From assembly GCA_016712315.1 (NCBI GenBank), contig JADJRG010000029.1, positions 558,001 through 622,000 of the forward strand: a stretch of 64,000 nt of DNA. The letters are read 5' to 3'. Of this stretch, positions 9,496 to 18,430 are shown in pieces. This DNA is from Nannocystis sp. GTDB taxonomy: Bacteria > Myxococcota_A > Polyangia > Nannocystales > Nannocystaceae. Every line of letters begins with the position of its first letter. The first letter of the stretch is position 1. The translations under genes were made by a program, and so were the position numbers. A model generated the notes under the pieces. That model was not told the origin of the DNA, did not search any database, and saw only the letters and a program-made list of their open reading frames with translations.

Positions 9496-12400
9496 ATGTT
9501 TGCGGGCCTTGCTCGGCTCGCTTCGCGCGTCCAGGGTTTGCCCGCCGTCATGAAACCCAGCACGCCGCAGCGCCTCGGCCGCTACACGCTCGTCCGTAAG
9601 ATCGGCGAGGGGGGCATGGCCGAGGTCTTTCTCGCGGACGTGACGGTCGCGGAGGGGCTGGTCAAGCGGGTCGTGGTGAAGAAGATCCGCCGAGAATTCG
9701 CGGATCAGCCGGAGTTCTCGCGGATGTTCATCGATGAGGCCAAGATCGCGCTCGGCCTCAACCACGCGAACATCGTCCAGGTCTTCGACTTCGGTCAGAT
9801 CCAAGGCGAGCTCTATTTGGCGATGGAGCTGGTCGAGGGCGTCGACCTGATGCGACTCATCCACGCGGTACACGAGCGTGGCGAGCGGGTGCCGACGGTG
9901 ATCGCTGCCTATGTCGCGCATCAGATCGCGTCAGGCCTGTCGTACGCGCACGTGAAGCAGGACGAGTTCGGTGCGCCGATCGGGATCGTTCACCGCGATA
10001 TCAGCCCGCACAACGTGATGGTCAGTTACGCGGGGACGGTGAAGGTGCTCGACTTCGGGATCGCTCGGCCTAGCGGTAGCGGTCGGGGTCCAGAGGGGAT
10101 CCAAGTGGCGCTCCGCGGGCCCGCGCGGGACGGCGAGATGACGATCCAAGGGAAGATCGCGTACATGTCGCCCGAGCAGGCGATGGGGCGGCGAGTCGAT
10201 CCGCGGGCAGATCTATACGCGCTCGGCGTCGTGCTCTTTGAGATGTTGAGCGGGCAACTGGTGTTCCGAGGGATGAGCCAGACGGCCGCGTTGGAGGCGG
10301 TGCGAGGGGAGTCGCTGCCGCCGCTGTTGACGGTGGCGCCGCTGACACCGCCGGCGCTGGCGGCGATCGTGGATCGGGCGCTCATGCGCGATCCCGATGA
10401 CCGCTGGGAGTCAGCGCGGGCGCTGCAGTCGGCGCTCGCCGGCTTCCTCCACCGGGCGGATCCGGTGGTTGATGACGATGTGCTGAGCCATTTCGTGCGG
10501 AGCGCGTTGCCGCCGCCGCCGCTCGCGTGGGGGCGTGAGGGTCCAGGTGATGAGTCGATCACGCGCGAGCTCGAGAGCCCGCCTGGAGGGCGCTCATCAG
10601 CGGTTGAGTCGCGACGAGTGATCGCGCTGCGGGCCGTGCTGGCCCCGGTGAGCGGGGCGACGACGGATCCGAGCCGCTTCCTGCGGATCGCTCGAGATGT
10701 CGCCTACAAGCGCGACGCGCTGCTCACTCGCGCCGATGACCGCGGCTTGCTCTGCTTCTTCGGTGTGGAGGGGATGAGCGGCGGCGCGGAGGAGGCGGCG
10801 CGGGTGGCCCATAGCCTGCGCGAGATGATCGGCGACGCCGCGCCGGGGTTTGGGATCGGGGTGGCGTTGGCGGAGGTCGTCGTCACGGTGGAGCGAGTGC
10901 TCGGCGCGGCCCCGCGTGCAGTGATCGATCCGGTGATCGAGGCGGGCTTGGCGGAGGTCGCGGCGGCGGCGATCGACGGGGCGGTGATGGTGGTAGGTGG
11001 GCTAGCCGAGCGGCTCCGCGAGGGCTGGGAGGTCGGGCCGATCGCGGCCATCGTCGGTCAGGAGCGGGGCGCGGAGGTCGTGCGCGCGGCGCCGCTCGTC
11101 GGTCGACTGCACGGCGCGGAGCGGCGGATCCACCACGCTCCGGGAGCGCGCTCGATCCTGTACGGTCGCGAGCTCGAGCTGAAGGCGCTGCGCGACGCGT
11201 TCGCTGAGGCGATCCGCGGGCGGTGGGCTCGTGCGGCGCTCGTGATCGGTGAGGCTGGGATCGGGAAGCGCGCGCTGATCGATCGCTTCGTCGCTGGGAT
11301 CCCCGGAGAGGCCGCGGCGGTGCTCCGCGTGCAGGGGCAGTGGCGCCGCCGCAATGTGCCGCTGTGGGCGGTCGCGGAGCTGTTAGCGGCGCTTCCCTGC
11401 GCCGCGGCTCCGCCGAGCGGGTACGACGGGATGGGACGGCGCTTCGCGGACGCGGTGGCCTCGCTCGCGTCAGCTCGGCCGGTGCTGGTGGTCGTCGAGG
11501 CGCTTCACTTCGTCGACGCGCAGAGCTTGACGCTGCTGCAAGAGTGGTTGCTTTCGGCGCCGCCCCTGCCGGCGTTGTTGGTGCTGAGCGCGCGCCCAGG
11601 CCGGCGGATAGAGGCGCTGCAGCGCGGGTTGACGACGACGATCGCGCTCGGGGAGCTCGACGCGCAGGCGCGCCGCGAGATGATCGTGCGGCGCTTTGAG
11701 GATCCCGCGGCGGCGGATGGGTTGGCCTCGGCGATCCTCGCGCGAACCGCCGGAAACCCGCTCTTTATCGAAGAGACGCTGGCGATGCTGCTCCGTCAAG
11801 GGGTGATCGGTTGGGACGCGGAGGCGCGCTTCTTGGTCGTCCGCGCTCGTGACGCGGTGATCGAGGCGCCGCCCAGCGTGGAGGCGGTGCTGCTGGCGCG
11901 ACTCGACGCGATGGACCCCGACGACCGCGCGTTGGTCGAGGCCGCGGCGGTGCTCGGACAGCGCTTCCGCGCTGGCGAGCTGGCGCAGCTCGTGATTCGT
12001 GATCAGGCGGAGGTGCTCGACCGCCTCGCCTCGCTCGGGATCTTTGAGGCAGATCAGGGGTCACCGCACCAGATCTACCGCTTCCTCAACGTGAGCCTGC
12101 ACGAGGCGTGCAAGGAGGCGCTGAGCGGCGGCCAGCGCGAGCTGCTGCACGGCCGCGCGGTCGCGCTGAAGCGCGGGCGGGCGGACTATCGCGCTGGGAT
12201 CGATGACGGTCCGATCGCTGAGCATCTGATCCTGGCTGGAAGGACAGGTGAGTCGATCGGGCCGGCGCTCGCGGCGGCCGACGCGGCCGCGCAGCTCGCG
12301 GGGAACGTCGAAGCCCACTACTTCTTGACGCTGGCGCTGCGGGCGCTGGCGCCGGAGGACCCGCGCCGATTCGCGGTCCTTGGGCGCCGTGAGCTGATCC

Positions 12401-13653
12401 TGCGGGCGTGGGGCCAGCGCCGCGCGCAAGGGGCGGACCTGCGCGAGATGATCACGCTGGCGTCGGCGAGCGGCGATCCGTCGATGGAGATGGCGGCTCA
12501 GCTCCGCTTGTTGCGGTTCTATGTGGAGTGCGGGCGGAGCCACCACGCAGAGCTGCTGGTGCCGCGGTTGGCGGCGCGATTGCCGATGTTGGGCGATCCG
12601 GCGAGCGCGGCGGCCGAGCTCGGCGAGCTGCGGAGCGAGCTGATGCGGCGCCGCGGCGCCTTCCTTGAGGCGGAGTCGACGGCGCTGGCGGCGTTGGCGG
12701 CGTGCGGAGGAGATGCTGCGGGTCGGCGCCAGCGTTGCCGGTTGTATCAGCTCGCCGGTCAGGCGCAGCTCGGCGGCGGTCGGTTCCAAGGGGCGGCGGA
12801 GAGCTTCGAGGAGGCGCTGCGGATCGCCCGTGAGCTAGGTGATCGTCGGCTCGAGGCGGCGCAGCTCAACGCGCTCGGTGAGGTCGCGGGGCGGAGCACG
12901 CGCTACCAGCAGGCGATCGACTGCTTCAGCGAGGCGCTCGAGATCGATCGCGCGCTCGGTGATCGGATGGCGACCGGCCAGAAGCTCGCGAACCTCGGGA
13001 TCACTTACACGGCGATCGGCCTCTATCGACGGGCTGAGCGCTTCCTGCGCAAGGCGCTCGAGCTGCATGAGGCGCTCGGCGACACGGCGCTGCTCAATGA
13101 CGTGGTCGTGCACCTCGGCGAGGTGATGTTTGAGCTAGGCGATCGCGCGGGCGCGCGCTCGCTGCTGAGCGACGCGGCGGCGATGGCGGCGTCGCGGGGC
13201 GACCTTCGGATCGAGGTGCGGGCGCAGATCCGTTTGGCCGGCGCGGACGTCGATGAAGCAGCGGGCGACCCGAGACGACTCGACGCGGCCGCGGCGCTGG
13301 CGGCGCAGGTGCTGGCGCGAGTACGCGCGGCTGGCGGGCTGCGGACGGCGATCTGTCGGGCGCACCACGTGCTCTCGCGGATCGAGGAGGCGCGTGGGGC
13401 GTGGGCCGCGGCGATCGAGCACGAGCGCGCCGCGGTGGCGCTGGTGCAGGAGGGGGCGGCGCCGGTCGATGGGGTGCTCTCGTTGCTCCACCTCGGGCGC
13501 TTGTTGGTCGGGTACGGGGATCCCGAGGAGGGGGCGCGGTGGCTGGCAGAGGCCGCAGCGAAGACGCAGGCGCGCCTCGATGATCTCCGCGACCCGGCGC
13601 TGCGCTGCGGGTACCTCGAGCAGCCGAAGGTGCGGGAGCTGCTGGGCCTGTAG
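9496..13653 (+). CDS. Hanks-type Ser/Thr kinase fused to AAA-type NTPase and TPR repeats
   Basis: A 1385-residue multidomain signalling protein. The kinase domain spans about residues 29-300, with glycine loop GEGGMAEV (37-44), VAIK-equivalent lysine near 62, HRD at 166-168, DFG at 186-188 and the SPEQ activation-segment end, so it should be catalytically competent. A middle segment (about 375-520) looks like a degraded nucleotide-cyclase or sensor domain. An AAA_16-like NTPase follows with Walker A GEAGIGKR (585-592). Its Walker B region reads VLVVVEALHFVD, lacking the usual paired acidic residues. Several TPRs occupy about 1070-1290. The start may be ATG 9496 or ATG 9550, which directly precedes the kinase fold. 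There is no transmembrane helix, so it is probably a cytoplasmic integrator. Confidence 0.92.
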   Translation: MFAGLARLASRVQGLPAVMKPSTPQRLGRYTLVRKIGEGGMAEVFLADVTVAEGLVKRVVVKKIRREFADQPEFSRMFIDEAKIALGLNHANIVQVFDFGQIQGELYLAMELVEGVDLMRLIHAVHERGERVPTVIAAYVAHQIASGLSYAHVKQDEFGAPIGIVHRDISPHNVMVSYAGTVKVLDFGIARPSGSGRGPEGIQVALRGPARDGEMTIQGKIAYMSPEQAMGRRVDPRADLYALGVVLFEMLSGQLVFRGMSQTAALEAVRGESLPPLLTVAPLTPPALAAIVDRALMRDPDDRWESARALQSALAGFLHRADPVVDDDVLSHFVRSALPPPPLAWGREGPGDESITRELESPPGGRSSAVESRRVIALRAVLAPVSGATTDPSRFLRIARDVAYKRDALLTRADDRGLLCFFGVEGMSGGAEEAARVAHSLREMIGDAAPGFGIGVALAEVVVTVERVLGAAPRAVIDPVIEAGLAEVAAAAIDGAVMVVGGLAERLREGWEVGPIAAIVGQERGAEVVRAAPLVGRLHGAERRIHHAPGARSILYGRELELKALRDAFAEAIRGRWARAALVIGEAGIGKRALIDRFVAGIPGEAAAVLRVQGQWRRRNVPLWAVAELLAALPCAAAPPSGYDGMGRRFADAVASLASARPVLVVVEALHFVDAQSLTLLQEWLLSAPPLPALLVLSARPGRRIEALQRGLTTTIALGELDAQARREMIVRRFEDPAAADGLASAILARTAGNPLFIEETLAMLLRQGVIGWDAEARFLVVRARDAVIEAPPSVEAVLLARLDAMDPDDRALVEAAAVLGQRFRAGELAQLVIRDQAEVLDRLASLGIFEADQGSPHQIYRFLNVSLHEACKEALSGGQRELLHGRAVALKRGRADYRAGIDDGPIAEHLILAGRTGESIGPALAAADAAAQLAGNVEAHYFLTLALRALAPEDPRRFAVLGRRELILRAWGQRRAQGADLREMITLASASGDPSMEMAAQLRLLRFYVECGRSHHAELLVPRLAARLPMLGDPASAAAELGELRSELMRRRGAFLEAESTALAALAACGGDAAGRRQRCRLYQLAGQAQLGGGRFQGAAESFEEALRIARELGDRRLEAAQLNALGEVAGRSTRYQQAIDCFSEALEIDRALGDRMATGQKLANLGITYTAIGLYRRAERFLRKALELHEALGDTALLNDVVVHLGEVMFELGDRAGARSLLSDAAAMAASRGDLRIEVRAQIRLAGADVDEAAGDPRRLDAAAALAAQVLARVRAAGGLRTAICRAHHVLSRIEEARGAWAAAIEHERAAVALVQEGAAPVDGVLSLLHLGRLLVGYGDPEEGARWLAEAAAKTQARLDDLRDPALRCGYLEQPKVRELLGL

Positions 13654-13697
13654 GTGCGGGCGTGGGAGCAGGCGCGCCCTGCTGTTATGCTGTGGAG

Positions 13698-14270
13698 GTG
13701 CCTTGCTCTCGCCGTGCCGCGGTCGGTTTGTTTGTGTCGACGCTGATCCTCGCTTGTGCGCCCCGAGGCGAGCTGGTGGCCGCGGATGGGAGCCGCCGAC
13801 TCTCCGCGGTGGACCCTTCGTCGGGGATCTCGGTCGTGGTGACCACCGGGGCGTGGCAGGGCGATCCGTTCTACTTGGATCAGGAGACGACAGTGCTCCA
13901 CGTGCTCGTCGCGAACCTGGGGAGCGCGCCGATCCGCCTCGCCCCGGGGGATCTCGACCTGGTCGATGAGCGCGGCTTTCGCCACCAACTGTTGGACACC
14001 GGGGGGACGTTCGCGCTCACGGGACAGCAGGGGCGCGGCTACGAGGCCGGCCGCAGCGATGACTTCTCACGGATCTCTGTCTATGGGGACATCGCCCGCT
14101 CGGCGCTGCCGTGGGGGGTGCTCCAGCCGGGCACCAATATGCGCGGCTATGTGTACTTCAAGCGGGTCGATGACCGCGCGAACGCGGTGCGCTTGCTCTG
14201 GCACTTCCACCGGGCGGATGGCGCGCCGGTGGTCGACCTGAGCTTCGATCTGTATGTGGCCCGCAGCTAG
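13698..14270 (+). CDS. Small lipoprotein of unknown function
   Basis: A 190-residue protein with a compact lipoprotein signal peptide (MPCSRRAAVGLFVSTLILAC) if it starts at GTG 13698. In-frame GTGs at 13662 and 13692 are alternatives. Start 13698 is preferred because it gives a short basic N-region and because TATGCT (13686-13691) lies 6 nt upstream, as at other likely leaderless genes here. The mature part looks like an Ig-like beta-sandwich resembling DUF4352-type domains (TVLHVLVANLGSAPIRL, GYVYFKR), but I do not recognise a specific function. It ends 7 bp before the convergent FMN reductase gene. Confidence 0.7.
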   Translation: MPCSRRAAVGLFVSTLILACAPRGELVAADGSRRLSAVDPSSGISVVVTTGAWQGDPFYLDQETTVLHVLVANLGSAPIRLAPGDLDLVDERGFRHQLLDTGGTFALTGQQGRGYEAGRSDDFSRISVYGDIARSALPWGVLQPGTNMRGYVYFKRVDDRANAVRLLWHFHRADGAPVVDLSFDLYVARS

Positions 14271-14276
14271 CGCGGG

Positions 14277-14882
14277 TCACATGCCGAAGGGGTATGTCTT
14301 GGGATCGAGGAGGCCGCTGGCGCGGACCTGGCGGAGCGCGTCCGCGTAGCTGCGGAGCAGGGCGAGGGCGTAGTCGATGCGGCGTCGGAGGTAGGCGTCG
14401 TCCTCGGAGGCGGGCTCAGGGCCGCTGAGGAGCGCGCCGACTTCGCGGAGGATCACGTGCTCCGGGATGTAACAGATCTGCGTGTTCTTGTAGGAGCTGG
14501 CGCGCAGCTCGGAGATCGGATATGCGCCGCCGCGGCTCGCAGAGACGGCGACGATGAGGCCTGGCTTATGGGACATCTCGCCCTTGTTGCACAGGAGAAA
14601 GATGTTCTTGAGGGCAGGCGGGACCATGCCGCCCCACTCGGGGGCGATGACGACGATGGCGTCCGACTCCTTGAGCTCGGCGGAGATCGGCGACCAAAGA
14701 TCGACCCAGCGCTCGCTCGGGACCCAGACCTCGGGGTCCCAGAGGGGCAGCGGGGTCTCGCCGAGATCGAGCACATAAGCGCGGTCGCCGTGGGCGTCGC
14801 GGAGGCGCCCGGCGAGGTAGTTGGCGACCCGCCCGGACTGCGAGCGAGGGCGGTGAGAGCCGGAGATGATCGCGATCTTCAT
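14277..14882 (-). CDS. NAD(P)H-dependent FMN reductase family protein
   Basis: A 201-residue flavodoxin-fold protein. IISGSHRPRSQSGRVA forms the phosphate-binding loop for FMN, and the central PEWGGMVPPALKNIFL matches the conserved PxYxxxxPxxLKNxxD region of NADPH-dependent FMN reductases. LIVAVSASRGGA is the third flavin-contact segment. Expected activity is reduction of FMN, quinones or similar substrates; the physiological substrate cannot be read from sequence. It is the last gene of a minus-strand group (FHA-TPR protein, kinase, lipoprotein). TACACT lies 9 nt before its ATG and no ribosome site is evident, so it may also have its own leaderless transcript. Confidence 0.88.
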   Translation of the reverse strand: MKIAIISGSHRPRSQSGRVANYLAGRLRDAHGDRAYVLDLGETPLPLWDPEVWVPSERWVDLWSPISAELKESDAIVVIAPEWGGMVPPALKNIFLLCNKGEMSHKPGLIVAVSASRGGAYPISELRASSYKNTQICYIPEHVILREVGALLSGPEPASEDDAYLRRRIDYALALLRSYADALRQVRASGLLDPKTYPFGM

Positions 14883-14891
14883 GCGCTCCAG

Positions 14892-14897
14892 AGTGTA
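14892..14897 (-). promoter_or_regulatory. Candidate -10 box 9 nt before start codon
   Basis: TACACT on the minus strand ends 9 nt before the ATG of the FMN reductase. This suggests a leaderless or nearly leaderless transcript; no good -35 box is seen. Confidence 0.4.
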
Positions 14898-14914
14898 GAC
14901 CGAGCGGGCCGCGG

Positions 14915-15556
14915 TTAGAGGCCGTGGATCGCGAGGTTGTCGAAGTAGACGGGCGATTGCCAGCCAGAGAAGGCGAAGTGGCGGTGGCCCGCGCCGATGA
15001 GCGGGGTGTCGTCGTCGTAGGTGAGGATCTCGCGGCCGTCGAGCTCCCAGCGGAGGGCGCCGTGCTGGCGCACCAAGGTGAAGTGATAGCGACGGCCAGG
15101 TTCGACCCGGGGGGCGGCGGCGGTGAGGCGATCGCGGCCGTGCTCGCGGCGCCGGGCGATCGCGCTCTGGCTGTTGTTCCAGCCGCCGAAGATGACGACG
15201 TAGCCGCTTGCGATGTAGCTCGCGGTGCGAGCGGCGCTGACGCCGTCGCCGGCGATCTCGACCTTGATGTCGCCCTCGTCGCTGGGGGTCCAGGCGTCGA
15301 AGTCGACCCGGATGTCGTCGGGGAGCTCGCGGGTGAGCCAGACGGGGTGGTTCTGCAGGCCCTCGACGCGGAGGGCTCCCGCTTCAATACGCGCGCCCGC
15401 GCCGGTGGTTCTCCACGCGGGGCCGAGGGTGGGTGACTCGAAGTCGTCGCGGAAGAGCGGCGGACGAGCGGCCGCGTGGGCGCTGTAGGTGCGCGGCTGC
15501 TCTTCGCAGGCGAGCGCGAGCAGCAGCGCGAGCAGGCTGGCGCGGTGGCGGATCAT
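14915..15556 (-). CDS. Lipoprotein with concanavalin/LamG-like beta-sandwich
   Basis: A 213-residue lipoprotein: signal peptide MIRHRASLLALLLALAC with Cys17 as lipidation site. The mature part begins with FRDDFESPTLGPAWRTTG and contains VDFDAWTPSDEGDIKVEI, RRYHFTLVRQHGALRWELDG and SPVYFDNLAIHGL, the pattern of secreted laminin-G/GH16-like jelly-roll domains that bind or process carbohydrate. I see no clear catalytic residues. Its ATG overlaps the stop of the upstream kinase gene by 4 nt (ATGA), so the two are almost certainly translated together. That coupling of a surface lipoprotein to a cytoplasmic kinase is unusual. Confidence 0.8.
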   Translation of the reverse strand: MIRHRASLLALLLALACEEQPRTYSAHAAARPPLFRDDFESPTLGPAWRTTGAGARIEAGALRVEGLQNHPVWLTRELPDDIRVDFDAWTPSDEGDIKVEIAGDGVSAARTASYIASGYVVIFGGWNNSQSAIARRREHGRDRLTAAAPRVEPGRRYHFTLVRQHGALRWELDGREILTYDDDTPLIGAGHRHFAFSGWQSPVYFDNLAIHGL

Positions 15557-16911
15557 ACGAGGGCGCGATCCTGAGGATCGTCGGCGAGCATGCGGGCGAG
15601 TCGGGCGCTCCAGCCGTCCGGGAGGTCGGGGGGGATGAGGGCGGTGGCGTTGAGGTCGCCGTCGACCTGATCAAAGAGGGGCGGCAGGGGGGCCGGCGCG
15701 AGGCTCAACTCCAAGAGGACGGCGCCGGCGCTGAAGATGTCGGCGGCCGAGGTGGCGCGGGCGCGGCTGCGGCGCAGCTCAGGGGCGAGGTAGCGGAGGG
15801 TGCCGACGCTCTGCGCGGCGCTGTCTCGGGGATCTCCGGGGATCGCGAGGCCGAAGTCGGCGAGGGCGATCGGTGCGCTGGGGCGGGCGTCGCGGACGAG
15901 GATGTTGGCGGGCTTGATGTCGCGGTGGATCGCGCCGACAGCGTGCACGGCGGCGAGGGCGAGGCAGAGCTGCTCGCCGATCTTCGGCAGATCGTTGGGG
16001 CTGAGCAGGCCGCGCCGCAGCGCGAGGCGGAGGTTGCCGCCGCGGCAGAGCGAGAGGGCGATGAAGTGGTGATCTGGCTGGGCGTCGAGCAGGGCGATGA
16101 CGTGGGGGCTGCGGACCTCGGCGAGGGTGCGGGCCTCGGCGAAGAAGCGAGCGCGGAGGGCCTTGTCTCCGCCGCTGAGGAGGAGCCGCTTGATCGCGAC
16201 TTGGCGGCCGACGCGGCGATCGTGGGCCTCGTAGACGACGGCGTGGCGGCCGCGGCCGAGGGGGCGACCGAGCTCGTAACGATCGGAGCCGAGGCCCTCC
16301 GCTGCTTCGAGCTCGGCGAGGCCGTCGAGCAGGGCGAGGCCGCGGTGGCGCTGACCGCTGGCGAGGCCGCGACGCTCGAGCGCGCGGGTGGCCTCGCCCC
16401 AGCCGCGCAGCGCTTGGGCGTGGTCGATGTCGGTGGCGAGCACGGCCTCGTAGTGCCGGATCGCCGCGGCCGGATCGCCGAGGCCGAGCAAGGCGTCGGC
16501 GAGCAGCATGTTGGCGACCGTGTAGGGGCCGCCGAGGGCGAGGCGCTGGTCTTCGACGCCGGGCAGGGTGAGCACGACCCGGCAGAGGGCGAGGCCGAGC
16601 TCCGGGGCGAGCGCGTCGATCAGCTCGCGCGCGACGAGCAGGGCGAGATCGGCGCGCGGGCGCGGGCGCAGATCGGCGACGAGGGCGACGAGGGCGCCGC
16701 GCAGGTAGCCGTCGTGGCTGAGCTCGCGCAGGTGTCGCTCGATCATCCATATCGGGGCGAGGCGTCGGAGGCTGTGCGTGAGGTTGGCGACGCCGGGGTG
16801 CTCGCGCGGTAAGGTCGCGCCCTCGGCGAAGCGATCGAGGATGTCGCGGGAGACCTCCTCGAGGAGCGTGACGGCCCTCGGGGGCTCGAGCATGGGCGGC
16901 AGATCGGTCAT
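15553..16911 (-). CDS. Ser/Thr protein kinase, C-terminal kinase domain with helical N-terminal region
   Basis: A 452-residue soluble protein. Residues 1-200 are helical and partly TPR-like (AAAIRHYEAVLATDIDHAQAL). The Hanks-type kinase domain is C-terminal (about 205-450) and appears active: glycine loop LGRGRHAVVYEA, VAIK, HRDIKPANIL, DFGLA, and LAPEL. Having the kinase at the C-terminus is the reverse of the common bacterial arrangement. The gene lies 19 bp downstream of the FHA-TPR gene, and FHA domains read phosphothreonine, so the two probably form a writer-reader pair. The next gene (lipoprotein) starts inside its stop codon. The divergent MoxR/vWA operon is a plausible target set. Confidence 0.92.
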   Translation of the reverse strand: MTDLPPMLEPPRAVTLLEEVSRDILDRFAEGATLPREHPGVANLTHSLRRLAPIWMIERHLRELSHDGYLRGALVALVADLRPRPRADLALLVARELIDALAPELGLALCRVVLTLPGVEDQRLALGGPYTVANMLLADALLGLGDPAAAIRHYEAVLATDIDHAQALRGWGEATRALERRGLASGQRHRGLALLDGLAELEAAEGLGSDRYELGRPLGRGRHAVVYEAHDRRVGRQVAIKRLLLSGGDKALRARFFAEARTLAEVRSPHVIALLDAQPDHHFIALSLCRGGNLRLALRRGLLSPNDLPKIGEQLCLALAAVHAVGAIHRDIKPANILVRDARPSAPIALADFGLAIPGDPRDSAAQSVGTLRYLAPELRRSRARATSAADIFSAGAVLLELSLAPAPLPPLFDQVDGDLNATALIPPDLPDGWSARLARMLADDPQDRALV

Positions 16912-16930
16912 CAGGTGCGGTTGAGCGAGG

Positions 16931-18277
16931 TTAGGGGAGGATCGTGAGGGAGAGGGCAGGGCCGCCCTGGGGGAGCAGCTCGAGGCGATCGCCGATCAAG
17001 GGCTCGATCTGGGCGCCAGGCGCGAGGGGCGTGCCGGCGAGGCGAAGGCGGAGATCTGCGTCCGCGCTGAGCTCGATGTAGGGGGGGGTGAAGCGGAGGG
17101 TGAGGGCGATCGCGCGGTCGGGCGCGAGCATGAGAGGGCCGCCGCCGGGGAGGAAGAGGTGATGCTTGTTCGGGGTGGTGAGCGGCTGGAGCAGGGCGCC
17201 GTAGACAGCGCCGCCGCCCGGGAGCGGGTCGACGCGGACGCCGACGCCGACGCCGATCCCGAGCTCGCCGGGGTGCTCGAGGAGGTGTGGCTCTCCAGGC
17301 GCCAATGGTTCGCCGTCCCAGAAGGTGCCGGCGCGAGCGCCGGTGTCGACGGCGAAGAGGCCGAGCCCCGGCGGAGCAGGAGGGAGCCGCGGGGCGAGGC
17401 GGAGGATGACATGCTCGCGCGAGATCCCAGGGGCGCTTAGCGAGAGCTCGATGTCAGGGGCGCGGCCGATCCGCAGGCGATCGCCTCCATGGATCACGGT
17501 GGTCTGCTCGGCCCCCCACACGAGGCTGAGACGGCCTGGCCGGGGGAGCGCGGCCTCAAGGGCGGCGAGGCGCTGGCTGAGGGCGAGTCGGCCGACGCCG
17601 TCGTGGTCGCCGCTGCTGAGGGCGCGGGCGCGGCTGTGCTCGAGCAAGAGGCTGTGGGCGAGGCGGCGATGACCGAGGCGTAGGGCGTCGTCGATCGCCC
17701 GGAGCGCGCCCGTGACGAGCGCCTCGGCGGCCTCTTGGCGCTCGATGAGATCGAGCACGTACTCGAGGCGCGTGATCGCGCCCGCGCGCTCATATGCGGC
17801 CGCCGCCCGCCGCCAGAGGCCGAGGCGCTCGTAGAGCTCGCCGGCTTGGGAGTCTTCTTCGGCGAGCTCGAAGGCGCGGGCGGCCTCGATGATCAGGGCG
17901 CGCCTCGGCGCGCCGTCCTCGACCACCTCGATCTGGTGGAGCAGCGCGTCGCCGAGGGCGCGGTGGAGGGCGCGCCCCTCCTCGGTGGCGCCTGAGTTGC
18001 GGGCGCAGGCGTCGCGCAGCATGGCGATCCGGTTGAGGTGCGAGGTGAGCAGGGCGGCTTGATCGAGGCGGAGAAGGGCGGCGCTGGCGTGGCCGCCCGT
18101 GTGCTCGAGGAGGCGGGCCGCGCCGCGAGGATCGCCAGCGTCGAGGAGGCGCGCGGCGGTCTCGGCCTCGGGGTGCCCGGTGATGATGATCCGCGCGCGG
18201 ATCATCGCCGGGGGGCCGCTGATAGCCGCCGAGGGGCGCTTTGGCGGCGGCGGCGGCGGTTTGGGCGGGCCACTCAC
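16931..18277 (-). CDS. FHA-domain protein with TPR-like N-terminal half
   Basis: A 448-residue protein starting at GTG 18277. After a Pro-rich N-terminus, residues about 30-240 are Ala/Leu-rich helices with TPR character (ELYERLGLWRRAAAAYERAGA). An FHA phosphothreonine-binding domain follows near residues 250-340, with the core RIGRAP, a serine-containing SAPGISREHVIL loop and GTFWDG in place of NGT. The last 100 residues are beta-rich and unassigned. It is the first gene of the minus-strand operon with the kinase, and it is divergent from the MoxR/vWA operon across 153 bp. The helical region resembles the TPR/HEAT protein that ends the divergent operon, suggesting both serve one assembly. 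Confidence 0.82.
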   Translation of the reverse strand: MSGPPKPPPPPPKRPSAAISGPPAMIRARIIITGHPEAETAARLLDAGDPRGAARLLEHTGGHASAALLRLDQAALLTSHLNRIAMLRDACARNSGATEEGRALHRALGDALLHQIEVVEDGAPRRALIIEAARAFELAEEDSQAGELYERLGLWRRAAAAYERAGAITRLEYVLDLIERQEAAEALVTGALRAIDDALRLGHRRLAHSLLLEHSRARALSSGDHDGVGRLALSQRLAALEAALPRPGRLSLVWGAEQTTVIHGGDRLRIGRAPDIELSLSAPGISREHVILRLAPRLPPAPPGLGLFAVDTGARAGTFWDGEPLAPGEPHLLEHPGELGIGVGVGVRVDPLPGGGAVYGALLQPLTTPNKHHLFLPGGGPLMLAPDRAIALTLRFTPPYIELSADADLRLRLAGTPLAPGAQIEPLIGDRLELLPQGGPALSLTILP

Positions 18278-18286
18278 GGGCAGGCG

Positions 18287-18292
18287 ATGGTA
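18287..18292 (-). promoter_or_regulatory. Candidate -10 box, minus-strand side of divergent region
   Basis: TACCAT on the minus strand lies 9 nt upstream of the GTG at 18277. It shares the 18278-18430 intergenic region with a plus-strand -10 candidate at 18418-18423, so the two operons may be co-regulated. Confidence 0.4.
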
Positions 18293-18417
18293 GCACGGCG
18301 CCGGCCGCCGACCGCCGCGGGCGTGGGGCGCAGAGCTCGGCTGAGACGCGCTGTGCTGGCGCGCACGCGGCGGCCGCGCGGCGGCGTTTGGCGAGGAGCG
18401 CGGGCGGGCGATCCATG

Positions 18418-18423
18418 TAGACT
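18418..18423 (+). promoter_or_regulatory. Candidate -10 box, plus-strand side of divergent region
   Basis: TAGACT lies 7 nt before the ATG at 18431, with no ribosome site between. This suggests a leaderless mRNA for the first gene of the MoxR/vWA operon. No convincing -35 box is visible. Confidence 0.4.
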
Positions 18424-18430
18424 GCCGGCG

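Noticed and set aside
18038..18430. 5' extension of the first MoxR-operon gene
   Set aside because: It lies antisense to the FHA-TPR gene and across the divergent promoter region; ATG 18431 has its own -10 candidate.
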